NCBI GenBank assembly: GCA_022616275.1
Contig: JAKEFB010000093.1
Coordinates: 1-45,172, forward strand
Length of the DNA: 45,172 nucleotides
Reading direction: 5' to 3'
Source: Chloroflexota bacterium
GTDB taxonomy: Bacteria; Chloroflexota; Anaerolineae; Promineifilales; Promineifilaceae
The notes under the pieces were generated by a model that had not been told where the DNA came from, ran no database searches, and worked only from the letters and a program-made list of their open reading frames with translations. This document shows, in pieces, positions 1 to 8,315 of this stretch. Position numbers and translations under genes: made by a program. How positions within the stretch are numbered: position 1 is the first letter of the stretch; the number at the start of each line of letters is the position of its first letter.

Positions 1-229
1 GCCCCAGGGCCTGGGTTTTGACAATGTAAGGGTGGGTTAGACCAGTGGCGGCTTTCCAGGCTCGCTGATAATCCTGGACCAGGGCGCTGTTCGGGCTGGT
101 TGTCTCTTTCAGAACCTTTAAGATCACAACGCAATCCTGGTGCCGGTCGTGAGCCAGGTAAACCTCGGCTGCGTTTGTTTGCGTAATCGGCCGGTTTAAT
201 TCGTACCGGCCATTTTCTTTGCCGTTCAC
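1..229 (-). CDS. Ser/Thr protein kinase-like, N-terminal fragment (cut by window edge)
   Basis: An open frame begins at a GTG (229-227) and runs off the left edge, giving 76 codons. The product starts VNGKENGRYELNRPI, followed by AAEVYLAHDR and VVILKVLKE. That layout (an RYEL-type opening, a degenerate glycine loop, then a beta-3 strand with an invariant-type Lys) is typical of bacterial Hanks-type Ser/Thr kinases, and THPYIV matches the HPNIV region. A GAGG Shine-Dalgarno lies 5 bases before the GTG, and the gene starts 16 bases after the PPC-protein stop, so it is probably the next cistron of the same operon. The catalytic loop is outside the window, so activity cannot be judged. The kinase-fold assignment is fairly secure; the substrate is unknown. 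Confidence 0.72.
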   Translation of the reverse strand, partial: MNGKENGRYELNRPITQTNAAEVYLAHDRHQDCVVILKVLKETTSPNSALVQDYQRAWKAATGLTHPYIVKTQALG

Positions 230-245
230 TGCTTCCTCTCACACC

Positions 246-1160
246 TTAACCAGATGGTTGAAACTGCACCTGCAACTGGTAAGGCACTACCTCGTTCAAG
301 TCCCCGTCATTGCTGACATAGATGAAGTACCTGCCCTGCGTCTGCACGCCCAACTCGACGATCTTGGTCGTGCTAAAGTTGCCATTGCTCCCCAGGAAAA
401 CGGCGTTACTGCAGTTGCTACCTTTGTAGACAGCCACCTGGCCAGCCAGGGGAACAAAATTATCTACCCGGACGGTCAAGTTACGGGTAGTGGTCAAGTG
501 GAACCAGTACCAGTCGTTAGGATCGTTCGGATAGAAGTTGTAAATAACGTTCGGTGAGATAGTAAATGCCTCCTGGCAGAAATTATTGGGCTCACCCGCT
601 GAAAAGTTGAAAAAGAGAGTGGGCAAAAAGAGGAAGTGAAATGGCGGCCCACCGGTTGCCGTCGCCGTAGGGGTAGGCGATGGTGTGTCGGTTGGTCCGG
701 GCTCAGTGGCCGTAGCTGTTGGCAACGGTGGTGTGGGCGTGGGTAGCTCTGGCGTGCTGGTTGGCGTGTCCGTCGGTTGGGGCGATGGCGTGAAGGTTGG
801 TGTGTCAGACGGCACAGGTGGTGGTGTCCAGGTCGGCGTGTGAGTAGGTGGTAGGGGTGTGTCGGTTGGCTCGGGCGTTGGCGTGTGGGTTGATGTGGGC
901 AATGGCGTAGCCGTGTCTGTTGGGATATCCGTGTCGGTGGGCTGGGGTGTCTCAGTGTCCGCAGGTTGAGAAGGAACCGTGTCTGTCGGCTGCGGTGTGC
1001 CTGTGTCGGTGGGCTGGGGTATATCCGTCTCTGTGGGAGTGCCCCCCACGACGGCCGCCAGGGCCGGCCGGCCGGCGGCCGAAAGCTGCCGGATAGCCGA
1101 CAGGAACGTGGCTACCAGCAGGAACAGGATCAAAAATAGGGGCAAAGGAATGCGCTTCAT
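246..1160 (-). CDS. Secreted Pro/Thr-rich protein with PPC-like C-terminal domain
   Basis: A 304-residue protein. It has an N-terminal hydrophobic signal/anchor (about residues 4-23 after MKR), then a low-complexity Thr/Pro/Asp linker (about 41-170) built from PTDT, PQPT and TPTP units, and a folded C-terminal region (about 191-302) rich in Asn, Asp and aromatic residues with strands such as WYWFHL, NLTVRV and GRYFIYVS. This resembles bacterial pre-peptidase C-terminal (PPC) beta-sandwich domains; two cysteines (about 195 and 240) could form a disulfide. The start chosen is the ATG at 1160, because a signal peptide follows directly and because it overlaps the upstream stop as ATGA; the longer frame to 1340 only shadows the upstream gene. 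It is probably exported and anchored or wall-associated. PPC assignment is by overall pattern; no enzyme motif is visible. Confidence 0.8.
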   Translation of the reverse strand: MKRIPLPLFLILFLLVATFLSAIRQLSAAGRPALAAVVGGTPTETDIPQPTDTGTPQPTDTVPSQPADTETPQPTDTDIPTDTATPLPTSTHTPTPEPTDTPLPPTHTPTWTPPPVPSDTPTFTPSPQPTDTPTSTPELPTPTPPLPTATATEPGPTDTPSPTPTATATGGPPFHFLFLPTLFFNFSAGEPNNFCQEAFTISPNVIYNFYPNDPNDWYWFHLTTTRNLTVRVDNFVPLAGQVAVYKGSNCSNAVFLGSNGNFSTTKIVELGVQTQGRYFIYVSNDGDLNEVVPYQLQVQFQPSG

Positions 1161-2071
1161 GTCAGTTCTCGCTGTAGATAACTCACCCGCTCCAGGCGAG
1201 CGGTAAGTTGGCCGTACACTGCTGGCGCGCTGCGCCTGAGCGATTCCAGATTGAAAATACCGTTGTCCACCACCAGCAATTGCCAGCGGCCGCCGTCGTT
1301 TACCAGCATCAGGTTTTCCCGCCCCAAGAAATCCACGCATAGGCCATGCTGCTGGTATATGTCCAGAGTCCGTTCAGTAAAAAACAGGAACTGGGCGCGC
1401 AAGCCCTCGTGGGTACACATCAGGTGGAGCAGGTCCGCGTTGCTACAATCCTGGAAGAAATCCTTTTTTTCGCCATGGATGTAAGATTGCAAAACGCCGG
1501 CCGCCGGGCTGCCAAAAATCGGCCCGTGCAAAATCAGGAAGTGGGCCAGGGGCACCAGGTTAAAGCGGCCGTTGTACCAGGCACACACTGTCTCGTACTT
1601 GACTTTGAAGAACTGGGCAATTTGCGCCAGACTGTGAGCCTGTTTACCCAGGGAGCGCCGGTATATTTTCAGGACCCAGTCCCCATCCGGCCGCTTTATT
1701 AGGAAAACGGTCGCCCCGGAGCCATAGCTCATCAGTTGCACCTCGGCACTGGCAAAAGGGAAGCGACTGCTGTTAGTCAGCCCGGCCGAAACACGCCGGG
1801 CAAAGCCCGGGATCAGCGTATCCATCAGGTTTATCCAGGCGGCCACCCGTTCGTAATTAGATGATTTCAGATTCAAGATGGCTTGCAGATAAGCCCGGCG
1901 TTGTTGCCGCGGCCGCAAAGAGGCCGTCATGGCGGCGTCCAGAGATTTGTACAAGAGCCGCGATCGCACGACCTCTGCGCCAGCCTGCCAATCAATCCAA
2001 CGAGCCGGCCAGCCCTTCGTCAGTTTCGGTATTATGAGAGCAGCGGTTTGTCTCTTAAAAGTAGACCGCAA
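1157..2071 (-). CDS. Kinase-fold protein (YrbL/APH-like), possible sugar or Ser/Thr kinase
   Basis: About 304 residues. Kinase-like marks are visible: a glycine-containing segment (SYGSGATVFLIKR) followed by WVLKIYRR with a candidate ATP-binding Lys, a catalytic-loop-like CVDFLGRENLML (Asp and Asn in the right spacing, as in HxDxxxxN loops), and LLVVDNGIF, which matches a DFG-like metal-binding motif. The N-terminal ~110 residues are not recognised. The frame is open to a TTG at 2107, but the TTG at 2071 is preceded by AAGGAG about 10 bases upstream, so the shorter start was chosen; either way it overlaps the sulfotransferase end. It ends in an ATGA overlap with the PPC protein. Context suggests phosphorylation of a glycan or lipid-linked intermediate (inference). 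A pseudokinase role is also possible, because the catalytic His is replaced. Confidence 0.66.
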   Translation of the reverse strand: MRSTFKRQTAALIIPKLTKGWPARWIDWQAGAEVVRSRLLYKSLDAAMTASLRPRQQRRAYLQAILNLKSSNYERVAAWINLMDTLIPGFARRVSAGLTNSSRFPFASAEVQLMSYGSGATVFLIKRPDGDWVLKIYRRSLGKQAHSLAQIAQFFKVKYETVCAWYNGRFNLVPLAHFLILHGPIFGSPAAGVLQSYIHGEKKDFFQDCSNADLLHLMCTHEGLRAQFLFFTERTLDIYQQHGLCVDFLGRENLMLVNDGGRWQLLVVDNGIFNLESLRRSAPAVYGQLTARLERVSYLQRELT

Positions 2072-2945
2072 CTTGTTTCTGCTCCTTAGCACGTTCAAAA
2101 AACTCAAGGATCAGGTCGCCTTCCTCTTCTGACAGATACTTCCGCCACTTATTGACCGGGTTATAGAAGGCCATGCCCTTGACGACTCGCTCAAATTGTG
2201 GTGTCCAATCCAGACCACAAAAAGCCAGCAGCGGCCGTAGCGTCTGCTCTGGCTGCATGATCAACTCCTCGTACTGCAACTCATAAGAACGTTCTGGAAA
2301 CTGGGTCACGTTACGCTCAATGTCGTCCAGGTCCATCTGGATTTTGACGGCGGCCGAGAGCAATGGGCCGCGCCCCAGTTCTTCCCAGAGCTGGCGGTAA
2401 TCGGCAGGAACCTCGCCCCACTGCCACGATCCCTCGTCCAGCCCGCTGGTAACGTCTAACCAGCCGGCCTGGACCCAGGAACTAACGACAGAACGGTGTT
2501 CCCGCTTTAAGAAGACAAAAAGGGCATCCGAGAAGATCCGGTCAAAGTAAGCCATGCGGGACCAACCCGTCACTTTGATGAGAAAATGATCTTTGTTCTG
2601 GAACTTCAAGAGCTGTTCCACGGCCCGCCGGACCGGCGCAATGCCTTCGGCGGGAACGTCTTCGGCTGTCAGCGGTCTATCTCGCCGGCTGAAACCGGGC
2701 AGGTAATGCTCCCAAAACCGGTAAGCCTCAAAGGGCTTGGGAAAGAAAGGCAAATGCTTGATTTTCCGGCCGAGCCAGGGCAGGCGGTACAGGTTAGAAA
2801 AGACGGACAGCCAGGCAAACGTGGGCAGGACCTCGTTAAAGGTAGAGAGCCAGCCTACGTCTTCGTGCCGGGCTAACAGCCGGTGCATCATGGTCGAGCC
2901 GCAACGGCCGGTGCCAACGATGATAATTGGTTTCTCAATCTTCAT
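2055..2945 (-). CDS. PAPS-dependent sulfotransferase family protein
   Basis: A 296-residue cytosolic protein. Near the N-terminus, IIIVGTGRCGSTMMHRLL is the 5'-phosphosulfate-binding loop of sulfotransferases (the usual form is GTGRSGTT/S-LL), and FVFLKREHRSVVSSWVQ matches the 3'-phosphate-binding motif with its conserved Arg and Ser. YEELIMQPEQTL matches the YEDL motif common in the Sulfotransfer_1/3 families. The likely reaction is transfer of sulfate from PAPS to a hydroxyl of a glycan or lipid; its place in a polysaccharide operon suggests a sulfated surface polymer (inference). The start is the ATG at 2945 because a strong GGAGGAG sits just upstream; a longer frame to 2975 has no comparable site. 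No PAPS-synthesis genes occur in the window. Confidence 0.85.
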   Translation of the reverse strand: MKIEKPIIIVGTGRCGSTMMHRLLARHEDVGWLSTFNEVLPTFAWLSVFSNLYRLPWLGRKIKHLPFFPKPFEAYRFWEHYLPGFSRRDRPLTAEDVPAEGIAPVRRAVEQLLKFQNKDHFLIKVTGWSRMAYFDRIFSDALFVFLKREHRSVVSSWVQAGWLDVTSGLDEGSWQWGEVPADYRQLWEELGRGPLLSAAVKIQMDLDDIERNVTQFPERSYELQYEELIMQPEQTLRPLLAFCGLDWTPQFERVVKGMAFYNPVNKWRKYLSEEEGDLILEFFERAKEQKQVAVYF

Positions 2946-2986
2946 AACTCTCCTCCTACACATCCATATACCCACATTTCCACACC

Positions 2987-4237
2987 CTAGACCCCTACAC
3001 TCTCCCGTGACTCTCCCTGGACGGCCGGCGCCCGGTGGGCCCTGGACTTTTTCTTGCCCAGGCCCAGGAAAAGAGCCACGCTCTGGCCCAGGTCGGCCAG
3101 GAAAGGGGCCGGATCATTCCAAGAGAAGACGGCGCAGGCCTTGCGGCCGCGCCAGGAGCGCCACCAGTCGCCCAGCGTAAGCTGGCCACGCCGCCAGTAA
3201 TACAGGGCCGACTGAAAGTCATGCCGCCAATAAATCCACTTGGCTCCTCGATACATTTGTTGCCGGTTAGCCGGCAGGGGCCGGCCCAGGGCATCGCAGT
3301 ACATGGTATACAGCAAAGCCACACCACCGGCCTCGGCGATGGACGAGCGGCCGGTGGGCCGGCCGATATTTGGCTCGATGATGGCGTAGTTGCCGGTGCG
3401 GCTATCCCGCTTCATTTCCACGTAGCCCAATCCCCGGTAGCCGATACCCTGGAACAGGGCCAGGGACGTTTGCCGGACGATGTCGTTGCGGACTTCCACA
3501 CCCAGGGAACTGGTTCCTGTGTGGGGCGGCCATTGGCGAAGCTTCCGGGCAATAAACGCCACCAGTGGTTCATTGTTAGCGTTAAAGTAACAGTTGCAGG
3601 AGTACAGGTCGGCATCTGTGCCCTCAATCCACTCCTGGACTATTAAGATGTCGGCATAGGGTGCGCAGCGGTCGTAGAGGGCCAGTAGCTCTTCGCCGCT
3701 GGCTGCCATGTACGCCTTGGCGAGGTTTTGTGCCTGCCACCGGGGCGTCTTAATCGGTGGTTTTATGATGCAGGGATAGGACAGACGGCCGGCGGCTTCC
3801 TCCGCTTCCTGGCGGTTGTGGAGTAGGAAGGTGGCCGGGACGGGTAGGCCGGTTTTTCGGGCATAGGTGAGAAAGCCAATCTTGTCCATCAACATCTCTA
3901 CCACTTCCGGTTCCGGCAGGATTATGTGATACCAGGGTTCCAGTTGCCGGCGGTAGCGGGAGATCAGCAGGACGCTCATATCTATACAAGGGAAAAGGAC
4001 AGCCTTTTGTGGCAACTGTGGCCCCAGTTCCTGAAGCAACTCAATAAAGTCGGTTGTTTTCACGTCGGCGACCAGAATTCGCTGGCAGACCCTGGTCCGG
4101 CAGCAGAAATGGTCCGGGTTGCCGGCGATGCCGATAACCGGGATGCTGTGGCCGGCCAGGATGCGCGCTGTCTGGAGGCCGGTGATGCAATCAAGCCCGA
4201 CGACGATGGCCGCTGGTTTAAGGGCCTGTTGTTTCAT
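2987..4237 (-). CDS. ATP-grasp carboligase (COG3919-like)
   Basis: A 416-residue ATP-grasp enzyme. The N-terminal pre-ATP-grasp domain begins [19 protein letters not shown] and reads the nucleotide-like loop up to about residue 110. The ATP-grasp core follows: a [20 protein letters not shown] segment, CIIKPPIKT with the ATP Lys, [10 protein letters not shown] (adenine contact) and the metal site [25 protein letters not shown] with conserved Glu/Asn. ATP-grasp ligases form amide or ester bonds through acyl-phosphate intermediates; the COG3919-type members often sit in surface-glycan loci. The start at 4237 gives an ATGA overlap with the PEP mutase gene, so the two are very likely co-translated, suggesting a shared pathway: for example, ligating an amino acid to a phosphonate acid. 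Substrate is inference only. Confidence 0.83.
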   Translation of the reverse strand: MKQQALKPAAIVVGLDCITGLQTARILAGHSIPVIGIAGNPDHFCCRTRVCQRILVADVKTTDFIELLQELGPQLPQKAVLFPCIDMSVLLISRYRRQLEPWYHIILPEPEVVEMLMDKIGFLTYARKTGLPVPATFLLHNRQEAEEAAGRLSYPCIIKPPIKTPRWQAQNLAKAYMAASGEELLALYDRCAPYADILIVQEWIEGTDADLYSCNCYFNANNEPLVAFIARKLRQWPPHTGTSSLGVEVRNDIVRQTSLALFQGIGYRGLGYVEMKRDSRTGNYAIIEPNIGRPTGRSSIAEAGGVALLYTMYCDALGRPLPANRQQMYRGAKWIYWRHDFQSALYYWRRGQLTLGDWWRSWRGRKACAVFSWNDPAPFLADLGQSVALFLGLGKKKSRAHRAPAVQGESRESVGV

Positions 4238-5202
4238 CTGTCTACCTTGACTTGTTCTTCCTGGTGGTCGGAGACGTGCCCGCCCTGGCGGCCGTTCTGC
4301 CCGTTGCCGCCGTTGGCCCATGTGCCATCGCGAACCGGCAGGTATCGTTTCTCGGCCGCTTTCAATTCGGCAGCGTTTTGCAGCCGGAAGATCTCCTTTA
4401 CCGGGACAATCTCGTGCTCAACCGGCAACAACGATTGGGCCTCATAAATCTGGTAGGCCGTCTGCTGCATGGCGGCCACGCTGGCCCGGATCAGGTGATT
4501 GGCCCAGATGATCAGGCTGACTCCGGCCTCGGCAAAGACCTCAGTGGGCGTGTTGTAATACATGGTTGGCACGATCACCACCGGGCAGGTGTCCTGCCAT
4601 TCGTGCATAAAGTCCAAAATCTGATCGGCCGTCGGCAGCTTGCTATGCATCAGGATGGCGTCGGCCCCGGCGCGGTAATAGGCTTCTGCCCGTTTAAGCG
4701 CCTCGGCCAGACCCCAGCCGGCAATAAACGCCTCGACTCGGGCCACTACGCAGAAATCAGGGTCTTCCTGGGTGTCCTTGGCTGCCTGAATCTTGCCCGC
4801 GAACTCCTCGATGTCGGCCAGTGGCTGCAGCTCGCTGTTGATGAAAGAGTTGGTTTTGGGGAAGAGCTTGTCCTCAATGCAGACGGCGGCGACGCCCCGC
4901 TGTTCCAGCTTGCGCACCAGCCGGCGCATGTTGTTAAAGTTGCCGTAGCCGGTATCGGCGTCTAACAGAATGGGAATGGAAGTGGCGTCACTCATAAACT
5001 CGACCATTTCCAGGACCTGGGTCCAACTGGCCTCGTTGTTGTCACGCACACCCAGGGCGGCCGAGATAGCCAACCCGCTACCCCAAATACCCTTAAAACC
5101 GGACTCTTCCACGATTTTGGCGCTGAGGCCATTATGGGCCTCCAGGATAAATTCGAGCTGATCGGAATAAAGTAGTTGCTTAAACTGCGTTGTCTTCTTC
5201 AT
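4234..5202 (-). CDS. pepM: Phosphoenolpyruvate phosphomutase
   Basis: A 322-residue isocitrate-lyase-superfamily protein with the signature that separates true PEP mutases from relatives: [10 protein letters not shown] (about residues 110-119, the EDK-X5-NS motif). Further matches are [14 protein letters not shown] near residue 40 and [11 protein letters not shown] (81-91), whose Asp pair binds Mg2+. PEP mutase converts phosphoenolpyruvate to phosphonopyruvate, forming the C-P bond that begins nearly all phosphonate biosynthesis; the equilibrium lies toward PEP, so a coupled enzyme must pull it forward. Neighbours are a D-2-hydroxyacid dehydrogenase upstream and an ATP-grasp ligase downstream (ATGA overlap). 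No phosphonopyruvate decarboxylase is seen. The start at 5202 is chosen because conserved sequence begins at MKKTTQF. The last ~25 residues are Gly/Gln/His-rich and look like a dispensable tail. Confidence 0.93.
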   Translation of the reverse strand: MKKTTQFKQLLYSDQLEFILEAHNGLSAKIVEESGFKGIWGSGLAISAALGVRDNNEASWTQVLEMVEFMSDATSIPILLDADTGYGNFNNMRRLVRKLEQRGVAAVCIEDKLFPKTNSFINSELQPLADIEEFAGKIQAAKDTQEDPDFCVVARVEAFIAGWGLAEALKRAEAYYRAGADAILMHSKLPTADQILDFMHEWQDTCPVVIVPTMYYNTPTEVFAEAGVSLIIWANHLIRASVAAMQQTAYQIYEAQSLLPVEHEIVPVKEIFRLQNAAELKAAEKRYLPVRDGTWANGGNGQNGRQGGHVSDHQEEQVKVDR

Positions 5203-5216
5203 CACAAACTCCTGAA

Positions 5217-5260
5217 AGTGATGAGTAATGAGTGTTGAGAAACACTCATTACTCATCACT
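5217..5260. repeat. Perfect 20-bp inverted repeat (hairpin) between dehydrogenase and pepM genes
   Basis: Bases 5217-5236 are exactly complementary to 5241-5260 with a 4-base loop (GAGA). The arms are made of ATGAGTAATGAG-type words, and a further CATTACTCAT copy follows at 5261-5270, so the element is also a degenerate tandem repeat. It lies in the 64-base gap between the dehydrogenase stop and the pepM start, just upstream of the pepM Shine-Dalgarno. It may slow or partly terminate transcription, stabilise the downstream mRNA, or be a mobile repeat. There is no T-run, so it is not a classical terminator. Confidence 0.85.
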
Positions 5261-5266
5261 CATTAC

Positions 5267-6235
5267 TCATAGTGTCGGTACAACTTCCCAGTCGAAAGCC
5301 AATTCTTTATTGGCCCTTTTGGCGGCGAAGGAATCAATCGTCTCCAGGATAATTTCACCAATCTCTCGCTGGCTATCAATGGCGCCGGCCCCGATGTGAG
5401 GGGTCAGAATGACGTTGGGCAGCTCCGCCAGAGGCGAGATTTTGCCCTCCCCTTCCTGCTCGTGAACGTCCAGGGCGGCCCCGGCCAGGCGTCCTTCACA
5501 CAGGGTCTGGTAGAGAGCGGCCTCGTTGACCACGCCACCCCGGGCCAGGTTGATCAGGAAGGCGCCGGGCTTCATGCGGGCCAGGCTTTGGGCGTTAATC
5601 AGATAGCGGGTGCTTCCTTTTAGCGGCACGTGGATGCTGACAAAATCGGACCTGGCAAGTACTTCGGCGAATGTGGCCAGGCGAATGCCGGATGTGGCCA
5701 GCCGTCCGGCTGCTTCGGCCGTGGGATGCTCCACACAGCCCAGGACTTCCATATCCCAGGCCGCGCCAAGCCGGCCGACGCGCGTGCCAATATTGCCGGC
5801 ACCGACAATGCCTAGCACCTTGCCGGTCAGCAAGTAGCCGGTCAACTCGTGCTTGGCCCACCGCCCCTGGCGCAGCAGCCGGTCGGCCGTCAGGACGTTG
5901 CGGGCCAGGGCCAGCATGAGGGCAAAGCTCATCTCGGCCACGGCCTTGGCCCCCGGGCCTGGAATACGCACCAGGGTAATTTGCCTCCCCTGGACGTAAT
6001 CCAGGTCTATGTTATCTATGCCCGAACCGGCGCGCAGGATTAACCGCAGGTCAGGGGCGCAGCGCATAACGTCGGCCGTAATCTGGACGCCGCTACGGAA
6101 GATCAGCGCCTCACAGCCCGTTATGCGGGCCTTCAGCTCCTCTTCGCCAGCGCCAAAGGCGCAGATCACTTCGTGCCGCTCCTTCAGTTGAGCGATGGCG
6201 TCGGGATAAATAGAACTGGCAATCAAAATCTTCAT
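5267..6235 (-). CDS. D-2-hydroxyacid dehydrogenase (phosphoglycerate-dehydrogenase-like)
   Basis: A 322-residue NAD-dependent D-isomer 2-hydroxyacid dehydrogenase. The catalytic domain occupies the ends and the nucleotide-binding domain the middle, with the Rossmann motif GIVGAGNIGTRVGRLG near residue 145. Catalytic residues of the family are visible: Arg in LINLARGGVVNEAAL, Glu in the VHEQEGEG region and His in LTPHIGAGA. The length is that of a short PGDH without ACT domains. Related enzymes reduce 2-keto acids. Lying 64 bases upstream of pepM on the same strand, it may reduce phosphonopyruvate to phosphonolactate, pulling the PEP mutase reaction forward (inference). A housekeeping role in serine synthesis is the alternative. 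An AGGAG site precedes the ATG. Confidence 0.86.
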   Translation of the reverse strand: MKILIASSIYPDAIAQLKERHEVICAFGAGEEELKARITGCEALIFRSGVQITADVMRCAPDLRLILRAGSGIDNIDLDYVQGRQITLVRIPGPGAKAVAEMSFALMLALARNVLTADRLLRQGRWAKHELTGYLLTGKVLGIVGAGNIGTRVGRLGAAWDMEVLGCVEHPTAEAAGRLATSGIRLATFAEVLARSDFVSIHVPLKGSTRYLINAQSLARMKPGAFLINLARGGVVNEAALYQTLCEGRLAGAALDVHEQEGEGKISPLAELPNVILTPHIGAGAIDSQREIGEIILETIDSFAAKRANKELAFDWEVVPTL

Positions 6236-6239
6236 CGTT

Positions 6240-6390
6240 ATTTCAACTCCTGTAAGGTAGCTATCAGTTATCAGCTTGTAGCTGTCAGCTTCAAATCGCT
6301 ATCGCTATTGCTATCGTAATCGCAATCGAAATTCGACCAACGATCACGATTACGATTACGACCAACGATTGACCCACACTTCAGTCCTCA
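6240..6390. repeat. Intergenic low-complexity repeat block (CAGCT, CGATT/CGTAATC words)
   Basis: The 160-base gap between the deacetylase and dehydrogenase genes is made of overlapping short words: TATCAGTTATCAGCTTGTAGCTGTCAG, then runs of ATCGCTATCG, GTAATCGCAATCG and ACGATTACGATTACGACC, then CAGTCCTCAGTCCTC. No open frame or clear promoter is seen. Similar words recur at 8316-8400 and 29258-29290, so this looks like a genome-wide class of slippage repeats rather than a single regulatory site. It may still carry the ribosome-loading or mRNA-processing region for the dehydrogenase gene. Confidence 0.7.
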
Positions 6391-6395
6391 GTCCT

Positions 6396-7385
6396 CTAAC
6401 TCGCTTTGGCTAACGGCCGTAATTGGTTCAGATACCAGGACGAATGCAGGAGACGCACCCGTAGCACGGGCAATGTCGCCCGCCGGCCGATGTTGATCCG
6501 CCGTAAACGCAAAGGATCGGCGTAGCGCAGGTCGTTGACGCCCCGGATAGTGGTAAAGGCCAGGGCGAACCCGGCTTGCCGAAGCGCCTGGACGATGTCT
6601 TCTCGGAACTGGCCGCCAGGATAGGCGAAGATGGGCGGCGCCTGACCAACTTCCCGCTCCAGATCTTGTAATGAACCGACAGCTTCAGCCTGGGCCTCCT
6701 GTGATGAAAGCTGGTCCAGGGAGGGATGAGTACGCGTGTGAGCGCCCAGGGTGACCCCCTCGTTGGCCAGTTGCCGCAATTCATCCCAGCTTAACACCTG
6801 GGATTCGGGCTGGGGCGTGTCCAATTCCCGGCAAAGCTGGTAGGTCCAGGCCAGGATCTCGCTGTGGGGCAACCTTCTCAAGTATCGCCGCAAGCGCAGA
6901 AATGCCTGGTAGCGCTGCCGATTGGTAGCCAGGGAGAGCCGCCCAATTGGTGTTTGAATATGATCGCGGTGGCCGGTATGGCGGAGAGCGTGTTCCAGCC
7001 TGTCCCACCAGAAAATGTGATCCGGCCGGTCCGGGAAGGCAGTGGGCACAAACAAAGTTACCGGGAGCCCGTACCGCTTGAGGACGGGCCAGGCACATTC
7101 GGCAAAATTGCGATAAGCGTCGTCGAAAGTAATGAGCACCGAGCGGGGCGGTAGTGGAGTCCCTTCCTTGCAGGCCTCCAGCACCCTGGCCGTAGAGACG
7201 ACATGGTAGTACCTGGACAGGTATTGCATTTGCTGGTCAAAACCGGCCAAGTCTTCAACCTGGTGGTAGGTTAATACCCGCAAAAGATTCGGCCGTTCTT
7301 TATGCAGCCCCTCCAACAACGTTATCACGTGGTTGCCAACGGCGTTGTTCGTCATGACCGTTAGCCATCGCTTTGCCAGAGTCAT
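6396..7385 (-). CDS. Polysaccharide deacetylase (NodB/CE4 family)
   Basis: A 329-residue protein. It shows the CE4 motifs in order: VLTYHQV near residue 38, LITFDDAYRNF (about 84-94, the TFDD metal/base motif), GAHTRTHPSL (about 217-226, the two metal His) and IFAYPGGQF (catalytic Arg replaced by Tyr-Pro-Gly-Gly as in many COG0726 members). CE4 enzymes remove N-acetyl (or O-acetyl) groups from glycans; here the likely target is the polysaccharide made by the surrounding operon. No signal peptide is evident, so it may act on lipid-linked intermediates inside the cell, as seen for COG0726 proteins in exopolysaccharide loci. Its start overlaps the epimerase stop by one base (TGATG), indicating coupling. 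Confidence 0.9.
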   Translation of the reverse strand: MTLAKRWLTVMTNNAVGNHVITLLEGLHKERPNLLRVLTYHQVEDLAGFDQQMQYLSRYYHVVSTARVLEACKEGTPLPPRSVLITFDDAYRNFAECAWPVLKRYGLPVTLFVPTAFPDRPDHIFWWDRLEHALRHTGHRDHIQTPIGRLSLATNRQRYQAFLRLRRYLRRLPHSEILAWTYQLCRELDTPQPESQVLSWDELRQLANEGVTLGAHTRTHPSLDQLSSQEAQAEAVGSLQDLEREVGQAPPIFAYPGGQFREDIVQALRQAGFALAFTTIRGVNDLRYADPLRLRRINIGRRATLPVLRVRLLHSSWYLNQLRPLAKAS

Positions 7386-8314
7386 CAGACCATCTCCTTG
7401 CTTCTGAAGTAACTCGCGGTGAGTTCCAGACCCTCTTCCAGGGTGACAGTCGGCTCCCAGCCAAGTTGTCGCCGGGCGTAGGTGGCGTCCAGGTAAATGC
7501 AGCGCGTCTCACCGACCTTGGCCGGCCCATAAATAGGCTGGCGTTCATAGCCGGTGACTTGTTGCAAGATAGAAAAAAGCGCATTCACGGAAGTGCCCCG
7601 CTCGGAGCCCAAGTTGTATATCTCACAGCCATTCCCGTTGGCCAGAGCCAACAGGTTGGCTCTGGCGCAATCGCCGACGAAGACGAAGTCACGCTCTTGC
7701 CGGCCATCGCCATTAATGATGACTTCATCCCCAGACAACATTCGCCCGGTAAAGATGGCCACCACACCAGCCTCACCGTCTGGGTCTTGCCGGGGGCCAT
7801 AGACATTGGGGTAGCGAAGGACGGTATAAGGCAGACCATAATTGGCGTGGTACAGGTAGAGGTAATGCTCGACCGCGTGTTTGCTGGCCCCATACTGGCT
7901 AAGTGGATTAATCGGATGCTCTTCGTCGCACGGCAGGTAGACAGGCTCACCATAGACGGCGCCGCCGCTGGAAATGTAAATAAAGTGCTGCGTCTCGTAG
8001 CGCCGGGCGCACTCCAGCAGGTTAATCGAACCAATGATGTTGACCTCGGCGTCGTAGCCAGGATCGGCCACCGAGCGGCGTACGTCAATCTGCGCCGCGT
8101 GATGGCTGACAAAATCAGGCCGCTCCTGGTCAAAGAGTTCTCCCAGGCGGGGGCTGCGGATATCCATGTTGTAGAAGGTGGCGGTCGGGTTCAGATTGGC
8201 CAGGCGGCCGGTGGAAAGGTTGTCTACCACAACCACTTCGTACCCATTTTCCAGATACAGGTCCACTACGTGTGACCCAATAAAACCCGCTCCACCAGTA
8301 ACCAGAACTTTCAT
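7385..8314 (-). CDS. NAD-dependent sugar epimerase (UDP-glucose 4-epimerase-like)
   Basis: A 309-residue extended short-chain dehydrogenase. It has VTGGAGFIGSHVVD at the N-terminus (TGxxGxxG NAD loop), VVVDNLSTG (NAD ribose Asp), HHAAQIDVRRSV, YISSGGAVYGE and YGASKHAVEHYL (catalytic YxxxK), and YPNVYGPRQ in the sugar-binding half. This is the GalE/WbpP-like group that interconverts UDP-hexoses or UDP-N-acetylhexosamines. In an exopolysaccharide operon it supplies a nucleotide-sugar precursor. Exact substrate cannot be assigned from the sequence. It is translationally coupled to the deacetylase gene downstream. Confidence 0.9.
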   Translation of the reverse strand: MKVLVTGGAGFIGSHVVDLYLENGYEVVVVDNLSTGRLANLNPTATFYNMDIRSPRLGELFDQERPDFVSHHAAQIDVRRSVADPGYDAEVNIIGSINLLECARRYETQHFIYISSGGAVYGEPVYLPCDEEHPINPLSQYGASKHAVEHYLYLYHANYGLPYTVLRYPNVYGPRQDPDGEAGVVAIFTGRMLSGDEVIINGDGRQERDFVFVGDCARANLLALANGNGCEIYNLGSERGTSVNALFSILQQVTGYERQPIYGPAKVGETRCIYLDATYARRQLGWEPTVTLEEGLELTASYFRSKEMV

Positions 8315-8315
8315 A

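Noticed and set aside
7373-8275. Long plus-strand frame opposite the epimerase
   Set aside because: Mirror frame of a gene with clear family motifs; no start signal or motif of its own.
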